Positions 1 to 13,134 of a DNA stretch of 64,000 nucleotides are shown piece after piece. The notes beneath the pieces are model-generated. The model was not told where the DNA came from. It made no database searches and saw only the letters and a program-made list of their open reading frames with translations. A program made the position numbers and the translations under genes. Each line of letters begins with the position of its first letter. The first letter of the stretch is position 1. This DNA comes from Filosporella fistucella (taxonomy: Eukaryota > Ascomycota > Leotiomycetes > Helotiales), in assembly GCA_030077755.1 (NCBI GenBank), contig JAQJZZ010000015.1, positions 434,001 to 498,000 of the forward strand, given 5' to 3'.

Positions 1-1421
1 GAGTAGCATCAGAAGTACTCCATCTTGGATCTCTAACAACAAAGGGATCATCCATTTCGGAGTTGACAGATGCCGTCGCAAATGTCAACGTGGCATTGCC
101 ATAATATTGACCCATTTTTGGGGCTTGTGTAGCGAAATCCTTTTCGTCGCCCTGAATGATACATAGCCGATCGATCCAGATATAGTCGATTCTGAGCATG
201 CGTGCATATCTGATGATGCTTACGAATTGAGGTGGTAATTCAGCAACTTTGATACCAGCTTTTCTCTTCGCAAATGTCGTAGTGTTTGTAAGAAGAGTAT
301 CATGCCCTACTGGACCCCAGCAATAACTGAGAGCAATGTAATGTGCGTGGACGTTCTGCGGTTCCACTAATTTGATGTCCCCAGTATTATCAGGCTTGAT
401 CCAAACAACCCTGTCAGGAAGCGGAGGGATTCGCCTTCCGCAATCATGTTCTTGCATACATTTTGTTAAATGATGTGTAATAAAGTTGAAACATTCCAGA
501 GCTGCAGGATGACCAGACCGCTCACCCGCGGTACCAATATGATTTACCAAAGGGCCAAGTGCAGTATCTATCGACAATTGTTAATTTCTTTGGGTACGAC
601 GGAAAGCTCAGATAGCACGTACTTTGTTTATCCACTGATTGCAGAGTTTCAGGCCGATATATCTCAAATTCGACATCCGGTTCAATCTCAAATTTGCCAT
701 CAAATTGTTTTCTACCTTTTGCTTGAATTGTCCAGTGGGCATTGAAGCCAAGATTTTCATTCCAAACACCACTTGTGGTGGTAATCGATCCATTGACCCA
801 ACGCGCGATCACTGGCAGGTTTAGTGCTAGGTAAAGCTCGATATAAGAATCTTGAGTCTCCCATCCTGGACGCATTGCATTGAGAGAATTGCAGAGCAGA
901 TTGCAGAAGACACAACCTGTCTGTGAGCCTACCAGGAGCTGAGAGTGTCTGATGATGAGCTTTGTGCTCGGCGTCCCAGCTGCCACATTGTATTCTTTTC
1001 TGGCCCAGTCGCTACCAGTCAGGCTAGCTGGGACTTTCAGGACGTTCAACGAATGACAGATCGAGCAGTGCGAAAGCGGAGAAATTTGAAGTTGAGGTTC
1101 TTGCCTAATTACTGGACTGGCTAGAACGGGATCTGGATCGTTCTTTTTAAGAATGACACTGGAAGATTCTGGTGGCTGACTCGTCCGTTTTGCGATATGT
1201 GAGGCGCTGGCCTTTTGCGTGCTCGGTGTTGAGTCGGAAGCGTGTCCATCGGAGCTATCTTTCCATTGGCCCTGTAATTTGGAGTCGGAAGGCCAATCCG
1301 TTCTTTCAATCGCGATATCACCAGCGCTAGAGATTACTCCTGTTTCGAGGGACTTTGAGGCTATCGGATCTTGGTTTCGTTCTTTTCTCGAGATATGTAA
1401 TTTTTTGAGGAGTTTCCTCAT
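1..1421 (-). CDS. HET-domain (heterokaryon incompatibility) protein, partial at left edge
   Basis: Likely a HET-domain protein of the fungal non-self recognition/cell-death class. Exons are 1421..623 and 567..<1, joined across a 55-nt intron (622..568) with a GTACGT donor, TTAAC branch site and ATAG acceptor. Without removing this intron the frame stops at 522. Visible signatures are a CSICHSLNVL segment, a CVFCNLLCNS segment, then in exon 2 the family motifs YIALSYCWG and IDYIWIDRLCIIQGDEKDF, followed by YYGNATLTF. The first ~90 residues are Ser/Thr-rich and not conserved-looking. Start chosen at the first ATG of the frame (1421). The C-terminal part lies outside the window, so any extra effector domain cannot be judged. 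The family triggers growth inhibition or cell death after allorecognition; which partner this one senses is unknown. Divergent from the NCL1-type gene. Confidence 0.9.
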
Positions 1422-2587
1422 TATGATCTTGATATCTTCTTTCCTTGCCCTCTGCGTGCGACAGGCTAAAGTGGGAAAAGGCCCAAGATTTTTGCAGGCA
1501 ATAGGTTATTGATTGTATGGAATATGAGGAAAGAAGCGGTCGGTGAGACACCATATAAGTCTTCATCTCATCGCCACAGAAAATAGCGCAATTGTGAAAT
1601 GATGTCTTTGCGCCTCGCAAGTGCAAGGAGCGACTCCGATACTGTGCATGAGGGCGGAGCAATGCAAGGCTATGTATGATCCATGTATGTTAAACAACAA
1701 GCATTACTCCTCATCCAATATCCCGGATATTGTTACATCGGTGAGCAAATCCAGAGAGAGTCATGGACATGACGAAATTGATGGAGGAGAATAGGAGATA
1801 CAGAGAGAGACAGGACATGCACAAAGCAGTCTTGATGTTCAAAGTCGCGTAATGTGACGAGATAAGATTAAATGCCAGCACGTGATTGGCAACCATGTGA
1901 CATCGTAGACGGTGATCAATATCTATGGTACTTTACTGCATCTCTCTTTTAAATGATTCTGATTGCAAGAACTTCCTGCGAACCTGAGATTCTATCGGAT
2001 CAAGGTCTTTTAGCAACAGCACCAGGTCAAAATAGCTGTCACTCTGGCATTCAATAAAGCAGAGATCTGTTCGAGACGAGCATCCGGCACACTGGTGAAG
2101 ACATCTCACAATGGAGGTCAAAAGACAAAGAAGCTGAAATTCCCGTATAGCACTGCGGTGAAAGCAAGTGTATGCCAGAGGTGTGAAAGCGTGCTATCCC
2201 CAAAATGCCCTAGATAGGTAGATTCCAGCCCTTCCCATTTGGTTCTGAGAATTCAAACCTTGAGAGCCATAAATGCGAAAGACAGTTGCATCGAGGGAGA
2301 AGTTCCTCGTCGATGAAGTTCGAAATCAACTGCTCGAGATGTATAGAAGCTTTTCAAGTTTTCCAGTCTGTATGGATATCAATCGATTTTGATGAGGCTC
2401 ATGTTTAAAGACATGGCCGCAGGCGAAGTCACTGTTTCGGATAATAGTTTTTCAGATCCCGCTAGCCCCCGCCATCTCACCCCTGTCAATGTATGAAGCT
2501 TCGATCCAAATTTTGTGCAATTGAGACATCGATTGGCGATAGCCTCAATCCTGTACAGCAGCCTCAATATCGCGAATCATAAACATC
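1422..2587. other. Divergent intergenic region, HET / NCL1-type gene
   Basis: About 1.17 kb separating two divergent genes, so it should hold both promoters. A CACGTG hexamer lies at 1879-1884. I see no further gene, RNA or repeat; the short open frames here have no recognisable coding character. Confidence 0.6.
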
Positions 2588-5500
2588 ATGGGTCGCGGAA
2601 ATAAAAGAGTATGTCGCCTGGCTCTTACATACAACAATTGATGCTAATAATCTGCAGGGCGGCCGTGGCGGCGGTGGAGGAGGAGGTCGAGGTCGTGGAC
2701 GAGGTGGAGGTGGAGGAAGAGGTCGCGGGGGTGGTAGAGGCGGGGAAGACAATCGAGTCAGCTTCGATAAAGTTGAAAAACACAATGAACGAATGGAGAA
2801 ATATTATAACAGTGTGCTGAGGATATCACCCGAGGAGAAGGAAGATTTTTGGGCTGCGTTGAAGCGCGAACTGCCCAACAGCTTCCGCTTTGCAGGTTCT
2901 AAAGGGTAACTTTTATGCGTGGAATACATCCAATCATTACTGACATTCTACAGACATGCGCTTGCCGTGCAGAAGCTTCTCAAGACTCGATACATCCCAG
3001 AAATCGGAGAGATTTCTCACTACGATGGAACTCTCGTTGAACCCCCGAAACCAGTACCATGGTATCCAGACGAGCTCGCATGGTGGATGACGACCCCCAA
3101 GAACGTTATTCGGCGATTCCCTCCTTTCTCAGCTTTCCAGAAATACTTGGTCTCAGAGACGAGCGTTGGAAATATTAGCAGACAAGAGGTTGTCAGTATG
3201 ATCCCGCCTTTGGTTATGGATCTGCAGCCAGGAATGACTGTCTTGGATATGTGTGCTGCTCCTGGTAGCAAGGCAGCTCAGCTTCTGGAGATGGTTCATC
3301 GAGGCGAAGAAGCTCGAGTCCGCAAATCTCTCCAAGACCATGCCGCGGAGGACGGTCGCGAGATGAGCCCTGGCGTCCAAGTGAAGTACGAGGCCGAAGA
3401 TGAATTGGCACTAGACTCGACCGACAATGGTAGAGCTACAGGACTCCTGATTGCAAACGATTCAGACTACAAGCGCAGCCACATGCTGATTCATCAGCTC
3501 AAACGCTTGTCCTCGCCCAACTTAATTGTTACGAATCACGACGCTACCATGTACCCCTCAATCAAACTTCCACCTACTCCAGATAACCCATCTGCAAATC
3601 GCTACCTCAAGTTTGACAGAATTTTGGCTGACGTTCCTTGTTCTGGCGATGGCACAACAAGAAAGAATGTTAATCTCTGGAATGACTGGAATCCCGGAAA
3701 TGCTTTAGGCCTTTACATCACCCAAGTCCGAATTCTGGTCCGAGCACTTCAAATGCTAAAACCCGGTGGCCGCGTTGTTTACTCTACCTGCAGTATGAAT
3801 CCCGTCGAGAATGAAGCAGTTTTGGCTTCAGCAATCGACAGATGTGGTGGACTTGAGAAAGTCGAATTGGTGCCAACCGACGACAAGCTCCCCTTACTGA
3901 AGCGACGGCCAGGTCTGAAAAGCTGGAGTGTGATGGATAAAGCTGGTACCATGTGGTTCTCTTACAGTGACGTTGAGAAATATAACGAGACCCATGGAGC
4001 TACTCCCGCCACAGAGAGGCTTGTTCCGGGTATGTTCTCGCCTCTTGAAGAATCGCCGCTGGCTGCAATTCCTTTTGACAGAGCTATGAGGGTATATGCA
4101 CATCTCCAAGATACTGGAGGCTTTTTTATCGCGATTTTGGAGAAGAAGTCCGAATTCAGAGCTAGGCCCGAATCCGAGGAGAAGCCAAAGAATAACAATG
4201 TCAGCGCGCCGATCATAGCGATCGTGGATGAGATTGAGTCTCGACCCACACCTGCAGATGGAGAGAATGTATTGCCCAAAATTGAAGCAGCCGACGACTT
4301 AACACAACCGGACACCACTATTGCCGATGAACAGCCAACTGCAGCTGCTCGCCAGAATCAAGAAAACCCTACACCAACCACTCCACCTAGTGGCAAAAAG
4401 CGCAGTGCTGATGATTTAGAAGACCCTGCTGTGGACGCGGTAATGGAGACTAAGAAATTGAAGACGAAGGAAGACGTCGACGAGCCAGCTGATGCAGGAA
4501 TGGAGGACAGAGATGTTCATTTTCCACCACCTCCTGCCGCCCAGCTTGATCTCACAACTCGTCCTGGAGACATGCGTGCTGGTAATCCCAACAGGAACCG
4601 TCAGGGCCAGCAATTCGAGGAGCCGTTCAAGTATATCAGTGGTGAACATCCAGAAGTGAAGAGTGTGGAATCATTCTATCAGCTTTCGCCTCGCTTCCCG
4701 AGAGACAGATTTATGGTTCGCAATGCGCAAGGAGAGCCAGCGAAGACCATATATTACTCATCTGCCTTGATCCGAGATATTTTGACTGAGAACGAGGGCA
4801 AGGGAATTAAATTTATTCATGGAGGTGTCAAGATGTTCATGAAGCAGGACGTCCAAGCTGAAGGTGTGTGCAAATGGAGGATACAGTCGGAAGGTATGCC
4901 AATTCTTGAAGGGTACGTCGGAGAAGATCGTGTTGTTCGATTGTACAAGAAGGAAACCCTAAGAAAACTTCTCATTGAGATGTTCCCCAAATTATCAGAG
5001 GGTGCATGGAAGAACCTTGGCGAAATTGGAGAGCGCGTAAACAACATTGGCATGGGTTGTTGCGTGCTCAGAATAGAGCCAAGCGACGACGAGGACGGGT
5101 TCGAAGAGCGCATGGTTCTCCCATTGTGGAGAAGCATGTATTCACTCAATCTCATGTTGGCGAAAGAGGACCGGACAGCTATGTTGTTGCGGATATTCAA
5201 TGATACAACTCCCTTAATACACAATCAACCTATGTCGAGAAAACGGGTAGAGGGCGAAGGGAACGAGGAGGACAAGGGAGAAGTAAAAGCTGAGATTAAG
5301 GACGAGGCAGACGCAGACACAGATCAAGTTGAGAATGGAGACATCGAGACGAAGCAGGTAGCTCCAGGCTTTAAGGTCGAGGACGGCGAAGTGAAGGTTG
5401 ATACCTCTGCCGCCGTAGAGTCTGCGGCACCTGTCAATAGCCGACCTACCAATTCTGACATTAAGCCTGGACCTTATGGAACGTTAGTCGCAGAGCAAAA

Positions 5501-5621
5501 GACTAACGCTGAGACGGACGTGAAGGCTGATCAGATCAACAAGGGTGAAGAAACCGGAGGGCCTGAGACACAATTGAACGGCACTGGGGGTATTGAAGGA
5601 CAATTTGGTGGTGTTTCATAG
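2588..5621 (+). CDS. NCL1: tRNA/RNA cytosine-C5 methyltransferase, NCL1/TRM4 (NSUN2) family
   Basis: S-adenosylmethionine-dependent m5C methyltransferase of the RsmB/Nop2/Sun family, whose yeast member Trm4/Ncl1 methylates tRNA cytosines in the nucleus. Exons 2588-2608, 2658-2905 and 2954-5621 give 978 aa. Intron 1 (2609-2657) follows a 7-codon first exon; intron 2 (2906-2953) restores the family junction GSKGHALAVQ. Visible motifs: SAM-binding DMCAAPGSKAAQ (about 188-199), motif IV DVPCSGDGTTRKN with Cys about 319, and motif VI STCSMNPVENEA with the catalytic Cys about 369. Both active cysteines are present, so it should be active. Residues 8-36 are an RGG/Gly-Arg stretch, and the C-terminal third is acidic and Lys-rich, making the protein longer than yeast Trm4. 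Position and motifs make this clearly the Trm4/NSUN2 branch rather than Nop2. Confidence 0.95.
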
Positions 5622-6198
5622 TTCCAACAACTGTCATAATAGCTGGCGTTAAATAAAGGTCTCATATGAATGTCAAGAACAGGTCAAAATAAACGCTCAC
5701 AATAGGGGTTGGAACTCTGAAGAGGTCCAATTTATTGGCTTCGGAGGTAAAATGATCCGAGGCTAGGTATGTATGACATGAACCCCTCAGATCGGAGAAT
5801 TGATGACGAAACTTACAGTTATTGACCAATAACTATCAGCACTCTGACATTCACCGTCGATTTCAAGCAGATGGAGTGTGCAGAGGGGCAACGACAAACA
5901 AGAAGAAAGTTGCGATTCATAACACGTGACATCTCAGGGGTCATACGACGCTCGCCTCGGCATCACACCACCACCTGCTTTTCCACATTTCCACACGATC
6001 TCTTGCCAAATCCGACCCCATTCTCTCATCGACATATAGGCATGATATGACATATAAGGACCTGAGATCCCATGAACCCCTCCTTTCCGAAAACAAACCT
6101 AGTTCTACAAACCAATTCTCATCTACTCTCATCCTGGTACCTTCGTACCCCTGTTACTTATTACCTTACTCCAACCTCACTTTATTAATCAAGAAACC
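5622..6198. other. Intergenic, 3' of NCL1-type gene and 5' of acyl-CoA synthetase
   Basis: 577 bp between co-directional genes, serving as terminator and then promoter. A CACGTG hexamer lies at 5923-5928, about 270 bp before the synthetase ATG, and the last ~130 bp are pyrimidine-rich as is common before fungal start codons. Nothing else seen. Confidence 0.5.
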
Positions 6199-8897
6199 AT
6201 GGCCTATAGAACTGCTATCGTCCAACCGGGCATGTTCAAATCTCCTCCCTTCAGTCTTCCTGCCCCAGGATATTCTCCCGTATCAGGCGAAACTATACCC
6301 CGTCGGAACCCAAAGTATCTAAACCGTCTTCTTACTACTCCTGATCCCTCAATTAGCACTCTATTTGATATCCTCATGCAATCCGCCGCAAAATACACAG
6401 ATAACGATGCAGTGGGTACTAGGAAAATGATAAAACAGCATGAGGAAATTAGGAAAGTAAAGAAAATTGTTGATGGGAAAGAGGTGTGGGTAGATAAGAC
6501 GTGGACATTCTTTGAGATGGGGGACTTTACTTACTTGACTTATGGGGAGTATCTTGAGTTGTGTCTTCAGCTTGGAGCGGGGTTCAGGAAACTAGGTCTT
6601 GTAGCTGGAGAGAGGGTGCATGTTTTTGCTGCTACGAGGTATGTTTTCTTTCAAAAGAAGGTTTATAGGTACTAACACGATTGGAAGTGCACATTGGTTG
6701 GCAGTCTCACATGGTATATCCCATTTACCTCTTCACACTCCCCTCCACATTTCAAAAAATGCTATACTAACTTCCTCTAAGCCGCTGTAACCCAATCTCT
6801 CCCCGTCGTAACCTCCTACGCCACCCTCGGCGAAGAAGGTCTGATTCACTCCCTCTCCCAAACGAACGCCAAAGCCATCTTCGTTGATCCTTCTCTTCTG
6901 CCCAATCTCATCCACCCTCTTCATTCAGCACCAGATCTCAAATTCGTTATTTATAACAACGAGCACGAGGTATCTCGATCCGATATTATGAAGTTACAAG
7001 AAGCACATCCAAGTCTTCGGATCCTATCATTTACAGAATTACAACAAATAGGGAAGGAAAATATGGTTGAGCCTGTACCGCCACACAAGGAGGATTTATG
7101 TTGCATCATGTACACCTCCGGCACAACCGGAACACCAAAAGGTGTACCTCTAAAACATCGAAACATTATCGCAGCCAGTATATTTCCTCTCCTCTTTCTA
7201 ACTACCATTAGCTAACCTCCCCAAGTCGCTGGTCTCACCGCCTCCTTCGCAGAATATCTCTCCCCAGCAGACTCAGTCCTCGCCTACCTCCCTCTAGCCC
7301 ACTCCTTCGAATACGCATTTGAAAACGCCTGCTTATCATGGGGTCTAAAAATGGGCTATGGTTCCCCAAGAACTCTCTCCGACACCTCCATGATCCACTG
7401 CTCAGGCGATATAAAAACATTTCGTCCGACTGTCTTAATCGGCGTCCCCGCAGTCTGGGAATTAATCCGAAAAGGAATAGAAGAAAAAGTGTCAAAGATG
7501 GGTAAAGTAAGTCAAGGGATCTTTTGGAGTAGTTTGAGAGTGAAGGAATGGCTTTGTGAGTATCATTTGCCCGGGCCAGGGGTGTTGGACTACATAGTGT
7601 TTGGCAATGTGAAGAGGGAGATGGGTGGGAGACTGAGGGCTTGTTTCAATGGAGCGGGGTCGTTGGGAAGGGATACGAGGCGGTTTATAAGTTTTGCTGC
7701 TGTGCCGTTGGTTATGGGTTATGGATTGACTGAGACGTGCGCGTAAGTCTTCTCTTTCCTTCTCCTTCCCCCTTTCACTTCTCGAACAAAATCTTTAACC
7801 CAAAACCCTTAGTATGGGAGCACTACAAGACCCACTCGAATGGACAGACGATACACTAGGCGATATCCCCGGTAGTATCGAGATCAAGTTGGTCGATTTC
7901 GCTGAAGCTAACTATTTCACTTCCTCTGATCCACCACAAGGTGAGATCCTAATCCGTGGCGATCCGGTCATGGATGGATATTATAAGAACGAAGAGGAGA
8001 CTAGGGAAGCAATGACGACAGATGGGTGGTTCAGGACCGGGGATATAGGGGAGTGGGCGGCGAATGGGCATCTGAAGATCATTGATCGGAAGAAGAATTT
8101 GGTGAAGACACTTAATGGAGAATATATTGCGCTGGAAAAGGTACGTAATGCCTTGTGTCTTTTTTTCTTAACTGGGTTGCGATTGTGTGATGTTTCTCGG
8201 TGTTGGATGTCTTATGAATGAGAGAGTGAATGACTGAAGGGAAATAGCTCGAGTCTGTATACCGCTCCAGCAACCTGATTAGCAAGTATGTACCTCCATT
8301 TGATTCTCTATACGCAGCTCGTACTCCTTTTACCCCTTCACCCTTCTCCACCCCTTTATCCATACCCATCCTGTCAAACCACACACAACTAACCTCCTCC
8401 CAGCATTTGCATCCATGCCTCCCCCACCCGCCAAAAACCCCTCGCCATCATCCTCCTCTCGCCCTCCTTCCTAACCTCTCTCACCTCCTCTTCTCCCTCC
8501 TCAACCCACTACCCCAGCATCCCTCTCCCTGCAAACCTCTCTCTCCACGATCTAACACACAATGAAGCGCTAAAAGCATGTATATTAAAAGATCTACAAT
8601 CCATAGGTCGGAAAGCGGGTTTAGCGCCTTTTGAAATAATCGAGGCCGTTGTAGTAGGCGAAGAGGAATGGAGTGCTGCCAATGTAAGAAAACTTTCTCC
8701 TGTTTTTCGGTTTGTTATTTGGGGTAGAGTGTAGTGCTAGATTGTGTTTGTTAAGTAGAGTAAATATGTACTAATGAAAGGATATGTAGGGTCTTTTAAC
8801 ACCAGCTCAGAAATTAAACCGACGGCATATTATTCCTCTTTTCCAGAAGGAAATAGAGATAGCGTATGGAGGAGGGAAAATGAAATCCGTTCTCTGA
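6199..8897 (+). CDS. FAA1: Long-chain acyl-CoA synthetase, FAA1/FAA4 type
   Basis: ATP-dependent ligase that activates long-chain fatty acids to acyl-CoA (fatty acid + ATP + CoA) for lipid synthesis, beta-oxidation and import. Eight exons: 6199-6638, 6688-6713, 6782-7177, 7226-7742, 7813-8140, 8248-8285, 8404-8683, 8790-8897, giving 710 aa, the usual length for yeast Faa1/Faa4. Two exons are tiny (26 and 38 nt). Evidence: the AMP-binding P-loop YTSGTTGTPKGVP (about 264-276), GYGLTETCAMG, the TGDIGEW motif and IDRKKNLVKTLNGEYIALEKLES near the C terminus, plus Faa-specific LIHSLSQTNAKAIF and SLLPNLI. The C-terminal exon ends KMKSVL, with no SKL-type peroxisomal signal, so a cytosolic, ER or lipid-droplet site is more likely. 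Which yeast paralogue it corresponds to cannot be settled here. Confidence 0.95.
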
Positions 8898-10005
8898 ATT
8901 GGGGATCTAATGTATGAGCTAAAATATTTTTGGCATTTTATAGCATGTTCGGAGTTCAAGTTTGATATGGCGTTGGTATGATGGATAATTGAAAAGGGGA
9001 TGAGGGTTCGAAGGTACATCTTGCATAATCTTGAATATCACCATGTTCTGGCAAAACTTTTTCTTTCCCATATCATATCAGGAGGGGAACTATCAACCCA
9101 ATTTCAACCTATCAAATGAAAGACTCCTCAGAATAAACTCATCTTAATCAAATACCAAATCTCACCCACTTCCCCCATTTAACACTATTTATCATCTGTA
9201 CTAGAAACATATTTCATTTTAAATCTTTTTCTTTCCCCTTCAAATCTATGTAGCGCAACACCTACACTATTTAAAATTACTTAAATCTTAAATCTTTTAG
9301 TATTTTAAGAGTAAAGTATTATACCTAATTACATTTCCCCCAATCCCACCAACCCACAAATCCAATCATCATCAACTCCACCACCCTACTAATACCCCCC
9401 TTTCAAAATTTTTACTCCCTCACACCTAACCTCCAGAATCAGATCCTTCTCAAATCAAATCCTTCTCAAACTAAATCCTTCTCCAAATCCCTCCTTCCGT
9501 CCAAACGTCTTCAAGCCCAGGATTCCTCTAGCCTACTACTAGTAAGATTCCAGCTTTCGTACTCTACTACATTTACCATCTAATATTTCAGAAATCTATA
9601 TTTCCTTACATGCACCACGTCTTAATCTAGATCTGATCTCAGTCACGCCCACTCAAATCCACCCTATGTCTCTAATTCCAAATCCCACAATTCTAAATCC
9701 AACTCTCCCTAGGCGTGATAAACACATTACTCCACACTCCAAATCGGACGCCTCCTCGCAATACACAGATCTCACATATCACAACTCAGAAACAACAGTG
9801 CCTTAAAACAACCGTATATTTATCCACATCTCTTCACACCGGGTATTTAACCACTCAGCTACTTAATCAGTAATCACCTCCCCACCTAAATATTCACACC
9901 CGATTCCCTATTCTGTTCCTTACTCCCAGCCTTGAATATAACCATGCTGCATCCATAACATTGATTCCTCGTATCAACATCTTCGTTCTCCATCCCTCAA
10001 TACAA
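8898..10005. other. Convergent intergenic region
   Basis: About 1.1 kb between the convergent 3' ends of the acyl-CoA synthetase and the TBC protein. It is AT- and pyrimidine-rich with short imperfect CAAATCCTTCT-like runs near 9440-9490. It must contain two polyadenylation regions. No gene or RNA recognised. Confidence 0.5.
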
Positions 10006-13000
10006 TTAATTACCAACCTTCTCAACACTAACAGTTCTCTTGCCCCATCCACCCCAGAATCCTCCACCAGTAGCAGGTGCAGCATTTGGTGGGTCGACTT
10101 TGGTATTCGGTGCCCCTTTTGTCATGTAGCTACCAAAACTAGTTTGACTGCGTTCAATCATTGGTTGGCTGGGACTGGGTCGATGACCGAGACCAAGACC
10201 AGGAGAATCACCACTTGGCATGCCAAGCATCTTTCTTAGACCCTCCAGTTTTGCCTTTGCTTCTTCAGCCTCCTGTTTTGCGACTGCCTCGGCTGTCTTA
10301 GCTTGCACAAGCTCAAGGAGAAGTACATCTGTGTCGGTTTCGTGACGAGGAGAAGCTTCTGCGGAAGCTGCTGGCATGGGTACATAAGTATTCTCGTTTT
10401 CCTTGAGACTAGCAGCAGCTGTGTTGAGACTTGATGTTCGCTTATTGAATGAAGGAGTTTTCTGCGAGCGGTTCGAATTCGAACGACCAAGCTTCAATTC
10501 ACGAAGACCAGTATGTCCAGAGCTCCTCTGTGGCCACTCACTCATTTCATCTTTACTTCCATCTGGTGTCGTGGATTGGCTGACTTTAGTTCGAAGCTCG
10601 TAAATAGTCCTCTCCAATCTTTGTTTCTCAGAATGTGCAGTCCTGATATGCCCATGTCCTTCCTTTACCTGGTCCTTGAGATTCTTAATCTCTTGTTGCT
10701 GTTCAGCCAATCGCCTGCTAAAATCTTGAGTCTTTGAAACCTCAATGATGAGTTGTTCTTTTGTCCGAACAAGATCATCCCGCAACTGTGACTTCGTCTG
10801 CAACATGGACGATCTGCGGTTGTCTGGAGGAGTTGAGAATCGATCTTCGACAATATCGAGTAGCAACGACAAATCATCAGTTGTAACCTCTGTAGAGGAC
10901 GGGCTTTCCCGCTTAAGCTCACGCGCAGCGTTCAGGATTACGGTATCCTCTTCATCCTCATCCGTATCATCAGTAGCAGGTTTCACCGTCTCAACACTAT
11001 GCTCGCTACTAGCACTTGTGACGGTCTCTGCACTCGATTTCTTTCTTAATCCATCAAGCAGAGACCGGACAGCATTTCGATCCTCCTCTCGCTCTTCTCT
11101 TTCCCTTTGTAATTGTGTCGCAAGAATCGCATGATCCCTCTGCATCTCGGTAAGAGCCATCAATAAGTCCTCAATCTGACTATGAAGATTTTTGTCCTCC
11201 TTCGAAGATTTAGATGAGTTGACAACCGCGGCGTTAAAGCTGACAGATTGAGCTCTAACGGATGAGTTGTCTGTATTCGAGGAGTCTCGAGAGACTGAAG
11301 TAGCTTCTGTGGATGAGCTTAATATGCTATCAGATCCACCTCCCTCCATAGAATTGAGTGTCGAAGCAATGCTCTGCTTGGATGGCGATCGTCTGAGGAA
11401 ACTAACGGGACGAGATGGAGCAGAGAGACCAGGACTCAGATTCGTTGATTTGGTAGAAGAATTCGAACCAGTCCATAGCCGACCAAGAAATCGAGAAGCA
11501 ACAGATCCAACATTCTCCGACGGTGTAACCGTATGCGCAGTCTGCGCCTCCCGATAACTGACCTCCAAAGCTTGCAAGCTCTCTCTTGTAACCATTCCCG
11601 TCATGCTGACAAACTCATTGACGAACTCATCTGCGTTGTAGTGGTAAACATCCCACAGTCCCCTCGACAATAACAATTGCATCACATCCTCAAACTCCGT
11701 ACAAGCCATAATCTTCTCCTCATTCTTCCTCATAAGCGACAGTGCCACTCTCATGATTGTCTCCGAAGCACCTTCTGCAAATATGACATCGTAGATCCGG
11801 AATAGCATCGGTAGTGGGCATGTAACGGCAAAGAAGGAAAGAAACCATTGCGATACGTATGCAGGCTCGATTTGAAGGACATCGAGATGTGCTGACAGGT
11901 TCGGCAGATGTGTTTTGAGCAGTTGGCGGAACTGATAAATTCGCACATGCAAACCCGAAAGATCGGGAAGGAAACAACTTCGAAGATCGTAATGCTCCAT
12001 CAATCTGCAGAAATCAGTGACTTTCCCCACTAACCCGACGATATAACATACCTAACCAGCACACAAAAGGCTTGCTTGTCACCCATATGCATAAGCAATG
12101 GGCCAACAAGAAAGCCTAAACCTTGACAATACCCAATCTTGTGATCATATAAGCTAAAGCACTTTAAAACTCTTCCCAACATCCTCTGTCCGTCTCCATC
12201 AGGATCACGAAACATCTCCACGCCAGGAAAGCTGCGTCCAAGATCTTTCCCAATGATACCCTCATATGGACTTGATTCTCCACACAGCCTATCAAATTGC
12301 TCTTCTAGCAATGAATCTCGCGCTCCAGACATACTCTGCCACACCACGCCTCTGAGAGGCGGCGGAATACCACTTCTGATTTTCTTGGACAATAGAGTCG
12401 GCAGACATTGTGCCGTCCTGGTATAATCCTGTACGAGCGCAGCATAGAATTCCAGGTCCGTCATAGGAGGAGCAGGAATCATCGAGTATCGTAACGCAGG
12501 CGGCGTAGGTCCATTGACCAATCTCTTAAGATGCTGTATAGAAGGAGGTCTCGACTGGCCTCTGGATTTAGTTTTCTCCACGACTTGTACTTTCACAATC
12601 CCCGATTTCGGATTTGTAGCTAGCAGATTATTTTCCTGTTCCAGTCTTGCGAGAAGAAGAGCAGTTGACTGATCCATTAGCAGAGTCCAATTGAAGCAGA
12701 AGCATACTCACATCATCTGAACTCTCACTCCTAGGTTCCTTCTCTTCTGTCTGTTGTAGCTCCTCCCAATTAACACCACCTCCCTCAACCGACGCCTCAG
12801 AACTATCGCTTCCCCTCCTAGACTCCGGGTCTCTGTCCTTCACACTCCCGCTCTCAACCTCATTCCCATTCGGATCCATCATCGTGATCCTCGGGCTATC
12901 CTCACTACCATCCACATCCACCTCATCGAGCAAAATATCAGGTGTATCCTTTTCCCCCAGACTACGATGACCCGCTCTGATAGGGATACTCGTATCTACT

Positions 13001-13134
13001 GTCAGAGCAGGCGGCTCAGATAAACGTACAGTTACCATTGAATCGTGCGTGAGATGTTGCTGCTGCATACTGGTTGAATCTGCTACGGTCGAGCCCGCAG
13101 AGGCCTCGGCCGGCCCATCGTCATGTATCTCCAT
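10006..13134 (-). CDS. TBC-domain Rab GTPase-activating protein, Gyp5-like
   Basis: Accelerates GTP hydrolysis by Rab/Ypt GTPases in ER-Golgi and exocytic traffic; yeast Gyp5/Gyl1 act on Ypt1 and Sec4. Exons 13134..12712, 12668..12052 and 12004..10006 give 1012 aa; the introns are 43 and 47 nt. Domain order: acidic Ser-rich N terminus (1-141), TBC core (about 200-430), then a long Ser-rich and coiled-coil tail. Both catalytic fingers are visible: IIGKDLGRSFPG (IxxDxxR arginine finger) and GYCQGLGFLVG (YxQ glutamine finger), so it should be active. The tail (about 560-900) has heptad-like stretches such as LRDDLVRTKEQLIIEV, fitting a coiled-coil adaptor. The start is chosen at MEIHDDGPAE. The frame stays open upstream to an ATG at 13506, but that 124-codon extension has no protein-like pattern and is probably 5' UTR. 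Confidence 0.92.

Noticed and set aside
2564..2785. Proline-rich minus-strand frame opposite the NCL1 RGG box
   Set aside because: It is the antisense reading of GGN/CGN codons of the RGG segment.
10403..11557. Several plus-strand frames opposite the TBC gene
   Set aside because: They mirror Ser- and Glu-rich codons of the real gene and lack introns, motifs or starts of their own.
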